From: Schistocephalus solidus
Lineage: Eukaryota; Platyhelminthes; Cestoda; Diphyllobothriidea; Diphyllobothriidae
NCBI GenBank assembly: GCA_017591395.1
Contig: WEDG01011718.1
Coordinates: 1-64,000 of the forward strand
Direction of reading: 5' to 3'
Length of the DNA: 64,000 nt
Shown: positions 1 through 12,959 of the stretch, one piece after another
Position numbering within the stretch: the stretch's first letter is position 1
How the letters are laid out: each line of letters begins with the position of its first letter
The notes under the pieces: model-generated
Told to the model about the DNA's origin: nothing
The model's input: only the letters and a program-made list of their open reading frames with translations
The model's database searches: none
Program-made: the position numbers and the translations under genes

Positions 1-111
1 TATTACGGAATAAAGAGGTGCACCGTGTATAAGCGGGTATTGCGTGCCATGCAGGCGTATCATGCTGCTGGCGAATTTGCACATGATCCATTACCATCTT
101 CTTCGTTAGCG

Positions 112-992
112 TCATACCCCTCACCGGAGTCTCAAATGCCCGAACTCTTTCAAGGTTTCAAATGGTAGGTTTTTAGACAACGTTATTCTGTGTTGGAATC
201 CAGAATCAATAGGGGTCACGGGAAAATCAAGTGAATTACATGGCAGATGTTTTGTAGCTGATTTGCAGGACGTCTGCCAGAAGACGAACATGCCGCTTGC
301 AACCGTGAAAGCTTTGTTGGATATGCTCCGTTCTTACCACCCTGAGGTTCCGAAGGAGCCAAGAACGCTATTTCGTACTCCACGTTCTTGCATTAACAAG
401 GTTCTGAAGAACGGGAGCTACATACATATCGGCCTTGGACATTGTTTACTGGATGAGTTAAACCACCGTCGAGAAACTAAAATTCCTGCAAAGGGCATCC
501 AGTTGCACATTGATGGAATGAAGTTGTTTAAAGGATCAGGACAATGCCTGTGGCCTATTCTTGCTCGGGTAAACTTCCTGGTAGTTGGACGGCCGTTTGT
601 AGTCGGTTTGTTCTCTGGATTCGGCAAGCCGGAGCCACTGGATGAGTTTTTGAGGGATTGCATTGATGAATTGAAAGAAATTTTGGGAGTTGGCCTACTG
701 CTTCCACACACTGGGCAAATAATGAAAGTTAAATTATCCAATGTCATATGCGACTCTCCAGTTCGCTCATATGTCCGGCAGATGAAAGTCCACGATGGAC
801 ACTATGGATGCGACAGGTAAGTCGTTTGGTGTAGGTAATGGAAAACACTTTTGGTGCTGTCATGTTGGAATTTCAATTGCTAACCGCATGACTTTCCCCG
901 TGTATAGCGGGCCTCTTCGTGACGACCGTTATTTTCGCTCACGAAAGCAGGGACTTCCCCACAGAGGCATATCGCCTTGCAGTTTTCTGTAG
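112..992 (+). pseudogene. CACTA/EnSpm-like transposase fragment
   Basis: The frame is open from about 112 to 820 and continues in another frame to 992. It resembles the transposase-domain proteins of animal CACTA/EnSpm elements (Transposase_21-like): an RTLFRTPRS block, then IDGMKLFKGSG..WPIL, then GKPEPLDEFLRDCIDELKE, then ICDSPVRSYV and HYGCDR. Counting from 263, the DG aspartate (residue 84) and the CDSP aspartate (164) are kept. The reading frame breaks at about 815. The other frame resumes with ANRMTFPVYSGPLRDDRYF and HRGISP, the next conserved block. No ATG is evident near the 5' end, and the usual downstream part is missing. I see no CACTA-type terminal repeats. Probably a dead fragment; the family is recognised by motif only. 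Confidence 0.68.
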
Positions 993-2215
993 CAGTGTAT
1001 ATTTTTTGTCATCCTATTTTACATAAGACCTTCGACTGTAACCTTCAATTTTCACCAAATATCTACTGTATTATCATGCACTCACCTAAAATGAAAATTT
1101 TAGAGTATAAACATATGGATACTTAATATTATAGGTGACCCTGCAGTTTATTCTGGAAGATTGCTTACCGGTTAGGCTACTGAGTGGATGATCGACCTTC
1201 TGCAAAGTTAAACGAATTTCTGAAAAAAGGCTTCCATTAGGGAAGATTAATTAAATTGGGTCCTAAGATGAATCATCCTGCGGCACAATCCCATGAACCT
1301 CGGGCACGCCGGAATGCCGAAATATGAATCCGCTGCACTTCGGCCACCTGTAAAAAGCACACTGTCAAAAATGCTATTTAATTCGTATCCATTTTTGTAT
1401 TGATTTTCGCTGCATTTATAAATTAAACTGTAATTTATTGTCATGCATAAAATATTCTGTATTTAACTTTTTATACAGGTGATAGGGTCTTTTAAAATAT
1501 TACCTCGAAGAAATCATATCTTATGATTCGAAAATGTTTCCAATTATGAGCTTTTTAAGACCGTTCAAGGTCGCTTTAAAGACTATCATATCCGTCCGTT
1601 TAATACTGTCTATCACAAACTTTACCAATTGTCCATATCAAATGCAAAGTTTCATGAAAATTATATGGTATATTCTTAATGACCTACAGGAATGTATGCT
1701 TTCTCTTACCCCGAATGCATATGGCTTGTTTACTTAAACCGTTAAATTAAACGCTGCGATAGAGCAGGCTCAGAATTTTCGGGAATCAAACAGTTTAAAA
1801 TCTTTATGTGCATTTTATTTGACTATAAATATCCGGATGGTGTGATTTGCTACCAGATTAGTAAAAGAAATAATACTTTTGCGCAATATATATATATATA
1901 TATATTAGATTTAAATGGGCATCGAACAACAATGGAAAAAATATGTACTTCATAAGTTACCGTAGGTTTACACAATACGATTTTTGCTGGCAGACAATAT
2001 CATGGTATTTCCGAAGTATCGTCGCATTAGGATGCTAACTAGGTAAAATATGAACTTCAGTTACGTAATTCTTCCAAGTCGTAACCGCATTTCAGAATAC
2101 CAAGTTACTTTTTATGAGATTGGTCACTGACTGTAGCTGGTGGTTATCCAGCAGATACACAGGTGATGGATATTGGGACGACTCTCAGCGATAGTTATCT
2201 GTAAAATAAGCAGAC
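993..2215. other. AT-rich spacer
   Basis: No gene or repeat recognised apart from a short (TA)n tract at about 1886-1906. Short open frames here have no recognisable motif. Confidence 0.5.
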
Positions 2216-5200
2216 TCTCGGTTCTGACGAATAAAGAATCGCGGACAAGCAGGGACAATTCTACCAGGATAAGAAGGGCTGAAGTCCGGCAGGCCAAAAG
2301 CCTAATAAAAAGCCGCAGAGCCCGATGAGAGCACTATAACGTAACAGCTGTTAACCACCAATAAATAAGATTGTTCGCCATCGCTACCTGAGCCAAGGTG
2401 TTTGACGACAACTTTGGAAATCTAATCCGAGCGGCTGTTTGCTATCCGACCGTATTTAAGATTCCCAACAAACCTCAGGAAACTATATCCCCCTTAAAAA
2501 CCACCCCCGATGCTAAGGCATCCGTAGGGCCCGACGTGCACCGCAACACTGGGTCAGGGGTGAAAGAGAACAGTATGTGAGCTGGACTACGCAATGGGGA
2601 CGTACCTTGGGTTCCTGTATTCTGGCACCCAAGGTCTGACCGCGCGGCATTCATCCTTACAACGTGGATGCATTTTGCCTGCCTGAAGTTCGAGAAATAA
2701 AAATCTAAGGAGCCAACTCACAATTAACTGTGTATCACTGCGGCCCATGTGACTCTTCTATTAGAAATGGCGTGTTGATCGTCATCTTGCAATAAGTAAT
2801 CTGTGGAATACATGCTTTGGGACCAGTAAATTACCAGTTTGTCTAGGTGCGATGAAGAGCCACTTTACAAACCTCTCTTTCGTCTCCGTATAGCAGCCAA
2901 CTGCATATGCCTGGTAATGCAATTTAAAGGCATTTTACCCGTAGCTGAAAATCTTAGTTGAACGAGTCCCTTTTCGAGGTTTTTCTGATTGTTTCCGGGG
3001 CCAGAAATGGCCGGATTACATCTATAGACTACACAAATTCACGTTATTAGTGGCTTTGGGCTCGGTTTCCGATGTAACAATGGTGTGAAATTGCTTACCT
3101 TTGCTGATCAGAACTAAGGATTTGTCCTCAATACTTGCCTCGAATATTGCCACAAAATCTACCAACCTGCTTTTTAAACAATGGTCTTACGGCCAGGCAG
3201 ATCGACTACATTTCAGACATTTCAAGGTTTCACAACCGGATTCACGATAGCACAGCGATGCGCGTGGCTGAATTGGTGACGCCCGATGGTCGGACCATAC
3301 TTTAGTTCACACACGCCTTAAATTGCGTCTCTCGTCCGCGTCCGAGACGCCACGAGCTAAAAGTCTCAACCTCATGACCATTCAGCAATCCAGGATTTTC
3401 GAGATCCTGATCAGAGGAATCCGGAACTGTTTACGACTCGAAATGAGGGAGAAGCCAGTAGCCATTTGTCATCATTGAATAGCTCACACTATGTCGAAAT
3501 TAACACAATTCTTGTAGACACCCAGAGCATTGAAGAAATTATATCAGTGGATAAACCTTGCCGGTGTCTGCTCATACGGCTTGAGCAGGTCCTTTAATGA
3601 TGATTTCTTGCATCAACTCTGGAAGATTACCTCAAATACTTGTCTGACATTGCGACCTCCATGGAACAAGGTGCAAACGTTGCTGCGCACGAAAACTCTA
3701 TCAACGTATCTGCCAAGATATTGGTTTTCCCTTTGCACTGGGCGATTTTCTTAATGAATTTAATAGGGGATGTATCTCTGCCATCTTATTTAAGATCAAA
3801 CATGAGCACTTTAAGCAACTTCCTAGCTTCGATTCTCAACTCACGACACCCTTGCTCTCATCTGTCACTGAGGTTTATCTCTATCCAACCTCCGCAGTCT
3901 CACGCGAGCCCCTTCTGAGGGAGAAGTCACTGAGGTCAAACAAAGGCTGCGATACAACAAGGCACCCGGAGAGGACAGAATACCTGCTGAAATCTGCCAG
4001 CCTTGTGTCGACATTCTGGTGCCTTTACTCCATGAGATTATTATCCACGCTTGCAGAGACAATATCACTCTTGAGACCTGGAGCGCGGGCATCCTTGTAG
4101 CTATCTTCAAGACGGGGATTAAGCTGAACTGTAGGAACTGTCGTCACATAAGCCCCATCGACATTGCTGCAAAAATCTTTCATGAATTCTTTCCAAGGCG
4201 ATTGTAGGCTGTACGTGGTCCAAGGATGAGGCCCAGCCAAGCCGGATTCCGTGCTGGGCATGGATTTGTGGACCAGATATTCACATTGAGGAACAGCCTT
4301 GACTTTCATTAAAGCTATCAATAACCGAAGGTCGTCAGTATTTTTTTAGCTTTGCCACTGCGTTCGATTCCGCCCTGTGGCGGATGAGGGCACCACATGG
4401 TGTACCGGTAAAAATCATCGCTATGATCAAGTCCTAAAACTGATAAGTTAGTGTGGGTTCTGGTCCATAATAAACTCTCCCAACGAGGTTGTATCTTACC
4501 ACCACTTCTGTTTTATTACACAATTGATTGAATTTTTGGGAAGGCCCTGTACTAGGTTGACGGTTTTGCATTCGCAGTCAGACGCCGGCTGACTGATCTC
4601 TACTGCGCTGATAGTACGACACTACTAGCTTCAAACATTAGTAATGTGACGTCTCTGGTACCAAGAGTAATTTAGGATACTAAATCGACCAGTTTATCCA
4701 TAAAGACACAGAAATGACCAACCATTTTTTTCAAAGTGCATTTCCTGACCAGGAGAAGGCACCTCTCAAGATTACTGACTGTCAGATGTTTACAGTTTAA
4801 AATACGCAGCAGCCAGGCTGCTGCTGAATGAAGAGAGGAAGGATGACATTATCTCCAAAACTGCTTCTTCACACCACGTTTTCTCACGTCTTGAAAGGTG
4901 TCTATGGAGCTGTCACGACTGCTGCATCATCACAAAGATTCGAGCATACCGTACATCTGTCCGGTCAGTTCTTCTCGGTGGTTGTGAATGATGACCACTT
5001 CGCGAATTAGATGAACGAAAACTGCAGATATTTGACAACCGCAACTTGAGAAGCATCCTTTGAGTAGCATACACCAACTTGGTCTCAAATGAGATAGTTC
5101 ACACTCACTGCTAAAAAGTCGTGAGGTTATTCCAGGTCATCCAAGAAAGACGACTGAGATGGTTTTGGCACGTTCTTCGTCGTCCACCACACGAGCCCAC

Positions 5201-5390
5201 TGTTGCACTGCTATCCACTTGGAGGCGATGAATGGGGAAGGAGCCAACTCAAAACCTGGCTCAACTCATTTAGTCTCCATCAACGGTGAAGAGAATGGGT
5301 TAAACTGTTAAGATCCGCTACCAGAGATGGTCACGGAGGTAGAAATAAAGTACGTGACATCACGGAGTTTGGCTAGACCAGGCCTGATTG
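2216..5390 (+). mobile_element. RTE-like LINE, old degenerate copy
   Basis: Collinear with the younger copy at 41500-44715, including its untranslated leader (shared AATCGCGGAC / CTACCAGGAT region at 2230-2360 versus 41515-41625). Protein remnants in order: endonuclease traces (2590-3110), a YLSDIATSMEQ connector segment (3635-3720), APGEDRIPAEICQ and HISPIDIAAKIFHEFF (3960-4200), RPSQAGFRAGHGFVDQIFTLRN (4225-4300), FATAFDSALWRM (4345-4390), and a C-terminal IQERRLRWFWHVLRRPPHEP (5135-5200). The catalytic Asp of RT motif A is replaced by Ser. Many frameshifts and stops. Much older than the other copy by its damage. Confidence 0.85.
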
Positions 5391-8300
5391 CAGACGCAGG
5401 TTTTGGTTAGGAGGATTGAGATCAACGTGGTATTTTGAGAAATTATTGTTAATGATAGTTTTAAGGTTAAGGTTATGAGGCGGATTGAGTACCCATGTGG
5501 AATTACCGGCAAGGCCACCTCTGGTACGAGAGATTCATTTTCCCTTGTCCATTCGAAAACTTATCTGACAAGTGATTTTCAACAACGGGGACAGCCTAGT
5601 GTAGGTTGTCCGAAAACCAGCACAGAGCGTGTGGATTTGAGACCCTATACTGAATATGTGACATGGGTACTCTATCTTCGGGGATTTTCACTACTGATAT
5701 CTTAAATAAACATTCAGCTGTTTTAATTAACCCTACTAGTCTATTGCAAGTTTTGATCTATCGCTATGTAATTCACTACCTTTCTACTTGTCTTAAGTAG
5801 TATGACGTTATTTACAAATATACGGATTTACTGGTCCTGCGGTCTGTGCCGAGTTTGCACGCAAGCACGTGTCGCGTTCCGTAAACCGTATGCGTTAGCA
5901 TTTTTAGCAATCACACGATATTCGAAAGACAAAGGATATCTCGTTCTTTTCGCCTCACCGCTTATGTAACAGCCGTCCTAGGGCGGCAGCTCTGAAGAGC
6001 AAATAAACGCCGAAAGTGGTAGGGGGGAGGGGCACTACTGGGCAAACGACAAATTTTATTCCGCGTCCTCGCGCGAACTGTGACCTTAAACATGCACGTC
6101 CTTCAAACCGCATTCTTTGAAACCTTGCGCGTTCAACCGCCAGCAGTGACGAAAACGGCACGCCCATGATTATGAACTGTTATATTTATACCTAGTGTAT
6201 AATAACGAGGAACGGAAGGTCCATAAATCACACACATTTTGCTGCGCTTGTTCTGTTGATTATTCCAAATTAGCTAATTCTAGTTGAAAATCATTAAAAA
6301 CCTTCCTTAATTTGACGTTTTATTGTATGATCATATAAAGGTAGACTAGACATTATAAGTGAGCTAAAGTTTCCAACGTGAAATATTCGCTCCGCAGTCT
6401 TTTAAAGTGTGTATTACTGTTCATGTGGACAATATCGGTCTGCAAAGAGAAGTTATTTGGCTTACAGCAAGTGACTGGGGAAATGCAATTTCAGAAAATT
6501 GCAGCATTACATTTTGGTATTTTCGTACTGTACAAATATCTCATATCATCATACTAGCAGGACACGGGAGATAAATGGCCTATTCCGTGGGACCTTTGCT
6601 GATTTCCAGGGATATTTGAGTTTTTTGCAAGGTAAGGTTAAGGTTACTGTTAGAGATAAGGGTATGTGAGGGTTAAGATTAGTCTCAGGGTTACAGTTGA
6701 GGTCGGCGCTTGGATACGAGACTATTCGTCTATTTGTGCCTGAACCCACATCCGGTCTTTCTGATTCTGTCGTGAGAACGGGCACAGGGTGATGAGGGAA
6801 GAGATAATGCAGTATCTTCAGCACAAGTCAATTATCACTTCAAAGCTAATTAACGCACAGTTCAGCATCCCTGTGCGACCATGTTATTTAGCACATTGTA
6901 GACGTCGTCGAAATCGATGGTCGAACTGTCATTTGCCCTTCATGAAATTTGGTCTAACTATATCGCCATGGAGAGCTTCTTATCCTCCTGTCTAACAACC
7001 ATATCTATTGCGTGCTCATAGTTTTCACTGGAGAAGTTTGCTTGGTTTGTCTACTGACGTGCAAGCTATCTAGAGGTCTGTATCAGTTGACGTTAAACCA
7101 GAAAGCCCGAAAGTCAGAGAAACCTCTGTCTTGTTACTCATCTTTTCTTTCCGTCCATTGGCTGAAACATAATAAAATGGTTCCCGTTATGCTAAGCCGT
7201 TCCTACATTAATAAAAATGGTAAGAATCTAACAATATGTGACAAAGAAAGCCACCACCAGTTTTGCCGCTCCTGAGATCACAGCAATCTCCTACATCAGA
7301 AAATGCGTCAAAGATGTTAAGTAAAGTCCCTGTAGACTTTCAAACAAACATATTTCCAATGCTGGGGTCTTTGCTGAATAGAAAGGGTTATGAAGTACCT
7401 GAAAACAATATAATATTCTCAAAATTCGTATTAACATAAAGACGCGTATAGCCGTTGCAAGCGGCAAATCGTTTTATAATTTCTTGTCACCTGAATTTTC
7501 TGCAAAAAGCAGAATAGGAAATAATTCTCTTCAGTGGTTGCCAACTGCCGCCAAAAAATGCCTAAGAACTTTGAAAAGGCTGCTTTATTTCACAAAGACT
7601 TTTATTACGCGTGGTTAGGTAAACCCACTTCACTACAGTGGCTGGTGGTGATTGGTAAAGACATCATGCCATTGTAATGCCATGGTTTAGCTTAGTGCCA
7701 AAAAAGTTGTCTTAGTCGTTTTACTTGCTGTAAGTTCACCCACAGCAACCTACATACTATAACCCTCAAGAACTCCGAAGGATACCGCCTATAAGGTGTG
7801 GGTGCAATCGGGTAAACGTGCACCTTCGTAATGGAGCGTTATTTCGAAACTCTGCAATTTATGCTAAACTTTCTTAAACGTCCCACATTGGTTAATCAGT
7901 TTTCCTTCCATTTATTTTCACTTAGCGTATCTGCCTTATGGTCGTTGTAATTGTTGTGTTAGAACGCCCCGCACAATTTATCTGCCGCAATTAGCAGTCA
8001 TATTTGCTGCATTATTATTAGTTGTGTGTAAAAACCAGCTACGCTGAAGGAAAGTGAAGTTTTCAATTGACGCAGTTGGTCATACAATAATCACCAATTA
8101 GGAGAAATAACATTGACTCGCAAGGCACGATTCACTACACTCAACCGGATCATAGATTAAGACGAGGTCAGAATCCTTGGAAGAGATCACAATCGCGTTG
8201 ATGTTCTACTCGTAGTTACTTAACCCTCTAGTCAAGCAAGAGTACTACGTTTTTTCACTACTAAGTAGAGAGCGAAGCAAAGCCATACTACGGGAAGGGG

Positions 8301-9666
8301 CGAACGATTAGACTAGTCACATTCTTCGCTTACGAAATAATAATATTTATGATGAAGGCGGGTTAAGCCAGCCCGCCCTACCATTTCATAGGAAGATTCA
8401 CTCCGTAAATGACGCATTTGCTCATAATTTTTCACTCCTTTTCATACCTCAGAACGTCCGTGAACTGGATTGCTGTTTGTTTCCATTGACAGAAATGCGC
8501 CTTCACTGGTTGCTATCACACAACAATCCTAATATCCAGTAATTATCAATGCGTAAAATGAAGCATTGGAATGTCCGCTTTCCTGCGTTAGGTAGAAGCC
8601 CCTGACATTGTTTACTTCTGTAATTTGGGTCATTTTTAATCATTGTTATCCATATAGCCATACGCTGTTTTTCAAATTGCTCCGAGTGCTGGATTTACTC
8701 TAAAGTTTTACAAGTTAACTTGTGTGTACGCTCATAATGAATAGCATTGCTTCCGTATACGCCAGTCATTTGTTCGTATGTGATCTTATTGATATTATTA
8801 TTAGTTCCTAGATATTTAACGGACGCCTGAATACTAAAGTAGTGCCTAATTCGGTTGTGCGTACAGTAAACTATTGTGTATCAAGCTCCCTTTTGAAAAA
8901 AATATTTAAGGCAATTTGAACAATCAAAATTTGTTGAATAGCGCACGGGAATCTTTATAAGTGATATTTCAAAGGAAGGATTTGAAAGTAATATTCTATT
9001 CCAGATTACAAAACCTGTCCAAATTTAGTGGACAGACTTTAGAGGGTGCTTCAAAAGAATTTTGAATGATTTAACTATACTCTTTAGTCAAACACAGTAA
9101 AGTCGGTCCATATGTTTCCAGCTAATCTGACCATATCTTCGCGATTAAATCTTTAGGATATCTGTTGCAAAAGGATTTGACAATATCTTTGGGCGGATGA
9201 AGCTGCGATATACCGAATACCAATATGAAAATTCATGTCCATATGTACCCTTACGGATCGCGTAATATGAAATGGAAAAAAATAATCCAATTATCTAAAC
9301 AAGAAAGCGCACAGCCCGTCTCAGGCTATCTTGTTAGGAGACCTGAACATTTTAATGGGTCACAGGGTTGCATAGCACGTATGGCGTTCGTAATAAAGTC
9401 GATAAGGAAAAACAAAGCAGATAGCACTATGCCGTTTACCGGTTTTTTAGATATTTATCCAAGGATTGCTTGAAAGCACCGATATACGCAAACGGAGGAG
9501 TGAGGCCAGATGTTACTGCAGTCATTTTCCAGACTCGGGCGGGGATATATATATGTGGTTAACCACACAGCAAGGCGCACAAAGCATAACCATGCAAAAA
9601 ACTCTTAAAACAACTGCGGCTCCGCTTCCAACCCATCCTGAAATTTTGACGGTTGATTAAGAAGAG
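5391..9666. other. AT-rich intergenic sequence, no gene recognised
   Basis: Contains two telomere-like degenerate tracts (listed separately) and a small hairpin at 8357-8377 (GGCGGG...CCCGCC). A GC-richer patch at 5830-6170 has no recognisable coding sequence. Nothing else supported. Confidence 0.4.
6628..6705 (+). repeat. Degenerate telomere-like tract
   Basis: GGTTAAGG / GGGTTAAG / CAGGGTTA words recur through this segment, resembling decayed TTAGGG repeats. Comparable tracts lie at 5393-5480, 13455-13535, 17745-17840, 25376-25566, 29448-29500 and 37790-37975. Confidence 0.55.
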
Positions 9667-10101
9667 GTCCACCGTATGCTCCACACCAGGTGGTGCAGGG
9701 ACGGTGACTTGTGCGTGAATTTGTTTAAAGTGATAGTTGCCTTGTGCTGCAGCTACCGCACTCTCTCTGCCTCCCCCACCTGAGCCCGGTGTTAAGACAT
9801 AGTCAAGAAAGACCGGAGGTGGGAGAGGGCGCAGGCAGCTGGCGCGGCCGAAACAGCCCCTCGGCGTACCACCACACCTGACTCGGATCGCACGGAGTGG
9901 GAGTTTCGTAAAGGCCACATTAAGAAGCAGTCATTGCAGCCTGACTCTCAGTCCGCCAGTCAGCCACTCCACACAAAACACATTGGGCTGACCACGCGGT
10001 CCTAGTTATCCCGTCAGTTGGCAAACTTCCAAATCACGGCTTTTAGCGCACCGTGATAGTTTCAAGCGCGTCAGATTGTTTATAGTGAAGAAAATGCGCT
10101 T
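9667..10101 (+). repeat. Module repeat, near-complete copy (head-mid-tail)
   Basis: Dispersed non-coding repeat of about 435 bp. Head: TCCACCGTATGCTCCAC, then GGGACGGTGACTTG. Mid: CTACCGCACTCTCTCTGC through GTCAAGAAAGACCGG. Tail: GGAGTGGGAGT through GGCCACATTAAG, GTCAGTTGGCAA and CAAGCGCGTCAGATTGTTTA. Other copies are at 15366, 19060, 22875, 40925, 47554, 48039, 48830, 50330, 50930 and 57430. No poly-A tail, terminal inverted repeats or protein are evident. Open frames inside are chance. Confidence 0.85.
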
Positions 10102-11284
10102 AGGTGGATTGGCGGGCCTTTCTGAGCTTGTGCCATGTTGCTCCAGAAAATCTACCTCGTCACCCATCTTTTCTGAGCAAATAAATTTACGATTCCGGTA
10201 TATGTTTAAGGAATGAGAGGCCAGAAGATAGGCCACAAAACCTTCAAACAAATAAAACCAAACGTAGACTGGCGACGGCGCATCGTTCGGAGGATTTTGC
10301 CGCTTCACGCGTGAGGACGGCATGCACAATGTGCGAACTTACATCAGTTTTTTCGATTGAATTTTTGTATGCTGTGATACGGTTGGATTAATGAGGATAT
10401 AGGAGAACCAGCAAGGGCAACTGAAGGAAGGACATTTATATAAAAGAAACCTTGTATTTATACGCTGTCTGCTGCCTGGATGTGGCACCTCAAGTGCGCA
10501 TGAGCATTCCGTTTTTGGCACGTACGTTGTGCTAGGACTCATGTGATCACCACTTACTAATGAACGGAAAATGCGTATATTCAGCCTCTAGGACAGCCAA
10601 TCACAGGCGCCCACTATCCATCAATACCCAATCAACTCACCCAGCTGGGACTAACGGACTGCTGCATACACGTTCATTCAAATCGCGACTACCCCATACT
10701 CCATAAGCTTAGAACCGTTCATGCTTAATTGGCTCTGAGTAACACCCCATTTTGAAAGGAATACGCATCCCTAAATTGTTTTTTCGTTATCTAAAATGGA
10801 ACTGGGTCCAAGTTAAGGTGTGGTTGTGGCACGCATTCTATTAAAGCCACCAGAGTGGTCAGCTCGACGTAACCAAAACGTAATAGCCAAACGCGGTTGA
10901 GAAGACTCGTTACAAAATTTCCAATTTTCTTCGTTTACTTTTTCCCGTGTCGATTATCATGCCCAAGAATAGAAAAACATGGCAAATAACAGATTTCCGT
11001 TAACAATGCATGCAGTAGTCAGGGTTTTACCATATTAAACCATAACGCTTTGTATCCCTACAGAGATGTGGCCTACATAGCTTGGCCGTTTGATCCTAGT
11101 CCGAACGTAAGGCAGGTCCTTTAGTCATGTCAACATCAGACGTTTCTACTTGAAGCAAAGAGGCAAGTTACACGAAAAAGCTCAGAAGAAAATGCGATCG
11201 ATAGAAAAAAAGTGGCTGTTACACCTTCTATAATTTCTGACCGGTGATTCAGACACCACATTCAGCTAATCAACGCAATTTGCA
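10102..11284. other. Spacer, no gene recognised
   Basis: Short open frames on both strands carry no motif I recognise. The N-terminal part of the Penelope-like element that follows may be here in a form too decayed to see. Confidence 0.35.
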
Positions 11285-12390
11285 GGGAAACTAAATGGGA
11301 TAAATATCCTGCCAAGTGACGACATAGTATATTTTAATGTGACCTCACATTTTACTTCTATTCCCACAGTTCTCGCATTCGAGACTATTGAATTAGCTCC
11401 ACAAACCCAAATTCTCGGACTCCTGAAGTTCTGTCTCAATGCGTCCTAACGTTCACAGAAAAATCTTGGAGCCCGTCAGTGAGTTCACTGCTTTCAGAAC
11501 ACATCACCGAGGTGGTCCTATGACGTATGGAGTCGTTGGTCTTCAGAAAGCACAGAGTGAAATTCTGGGCTCCGAGTGTGGATGCTACCTTCTTCTTTTT
11601 CATCGAACGGGATCGGATGTTGGCATTCAAATAACGCCTAAACGACATCTACCGGAGCGCAAAATTTTGTTTACCGCAGATTGTGGTGGCCAAAACGCTA
11701 AAGCGTTCCGGTAAGCGACAAAACGACGTATGTAGTAAGCTTCAATAGTAACCAACCAATCGGTACGCTACACTATATCAGTGTGCTGAGACCCATTGCA
11801 ATGAACTTGACAGCAAAGTTGTGGAATTACAAAACCTCAGACGACTACTTCGGGCTGACTTTTACCTTCGCAATTTTGTCAACCGTTACATGCTTAAACG
11901 CGGCGAGAGACCCAGTCCAAGCGGTCCCAAATTTTGGCAAACGCTTCCATGCGCGATCATATGAGAAGGCATTCACGAACTTCTCACAGTACTATGTGCT
12001 GGTGTTGCACACTGTCAGCGTCGGAAAGGTATTAAGTATTTTTTAGCAAATCTGGTGCTGTTGTGGACAAAGCCACTATGTTGGAGAAACTGGACAGTTA
12101 TTCCAGATTCGAGTGAACGAATATGCGGCAAACGTGAAGAGGGTTGCTGCTAGTTTATGGATCGAGGCTCATTCCATGGGACCTGGCTACATCTCCAAGT
12201 GATCGGAGGCCTAAATAACTGAAGTAATAGGCAATTGCGTGAGCCATGGGCTGCTTGAGTCGGCTTTCTACCCGCAAAACGTGCACTGCTCCTTCTCCCT
12301 CCATATGATGTGCCGAGACTTTGCCTGGGCGGAATACCTAGTCATGCACCAGCATTCAAAAACCGATAAAAAACGGAACTTAACGACTCA
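11285..12390 (+). pseudogene. Penelope-like retroelement remnant (RT plus GIY-YIG)
   Basis: Several frames together spell a Penelope-type polyprotein. 11305-11445 reads LPSDDIVYFNVTSHFTSIP, RT motif A, with the catalytic Asp now Asn. 11548-11630 reads HRVKFWAPSVDATFFFF, where the YVDD box has become SVDA. 11790-12045 reads ETHCNELDSKVVELQNLRR then ADFYLRNFVNRYM, the conserved linker. 12047-12390 reads WCCCGQSHYVGETGQ and later GLLESAFYPQ, the GIY-YIG nuclease region. In-frame stops occur near 11448, 11635, 11965 and 12200. In Penelope elements the RT and GIY-YIG domains prime and cut the target; both are dead here. Orientation and order are canonical, so the identification is firm although no single open frame is long. 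Confidence 0.82.
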
Positions 12391-12546
12391 CGAACGGGAT
12401 AGCAGATAATTGTCGCATCAAATATGATTCAGAGCTGTGAACGCGAATGCTGGTATTTATGGTAGGCATGTAATGGCATGGCAACTCCAGTATGTATACA
12501 CCGCACTCCCTGCTTCTCTAACATCAAAATCTGCAACTGTTGCAGA

Positions 12547-12867
12547 TTATGAATTGGGTTGAGAAGCTACAACGTCACGGCGGTGAAGCTTTTGTTCCAG
12601 TGATTGCATTTTACTCAACCAAAAGTTTATTTCCTCCATAGACGTTTTGTAGCGGCTATTATAACCAACATCTCTTTCATGATCTTCCAGACTTATGATC
12701 CATCTCGTTACCGAACCCAATAAAACCATCAACGTTTGATACATTCTGCAATATATCCAACTTCGGATTTTGACTGCAATGAAGCTTTTCGTCGGGGTAG
12801 ATTGTATCGGACACGGTCTTACCCTCATACAAGTGTGCCAGCTCAACGCACACCTTAATGCTATCAT
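12547..12867 (-). other. Open segment of unknown identity (106 codons)
   Basis: Minus-strand open frame whose second half (TSMEEINFWLSKMQSLEQKL) has heptad-like spacing and a WL pair vaguely like a spectrin-type helix. A possible acceptor (ATATTGCAG) precedes MYQTLMVLLG. No matching donor or neighbour exon was found. It may be chance; no function is claimed. Confidence 0.2.
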
Positions 12868-12959
12868 ATCAAAGCATCCGTTGGTTGATACGCCAGCAGC
12901 ACTTCTGTGGCTCTAATTAATCGTATTCCGCAAGCTGTGGTGCACCATCCTCCAGTTAT

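Noticed and set aside
263..820. Transposase start at 263
   Set aside because: That codon is TTG and the frame is open further upstream to about 112; no real start is evident.
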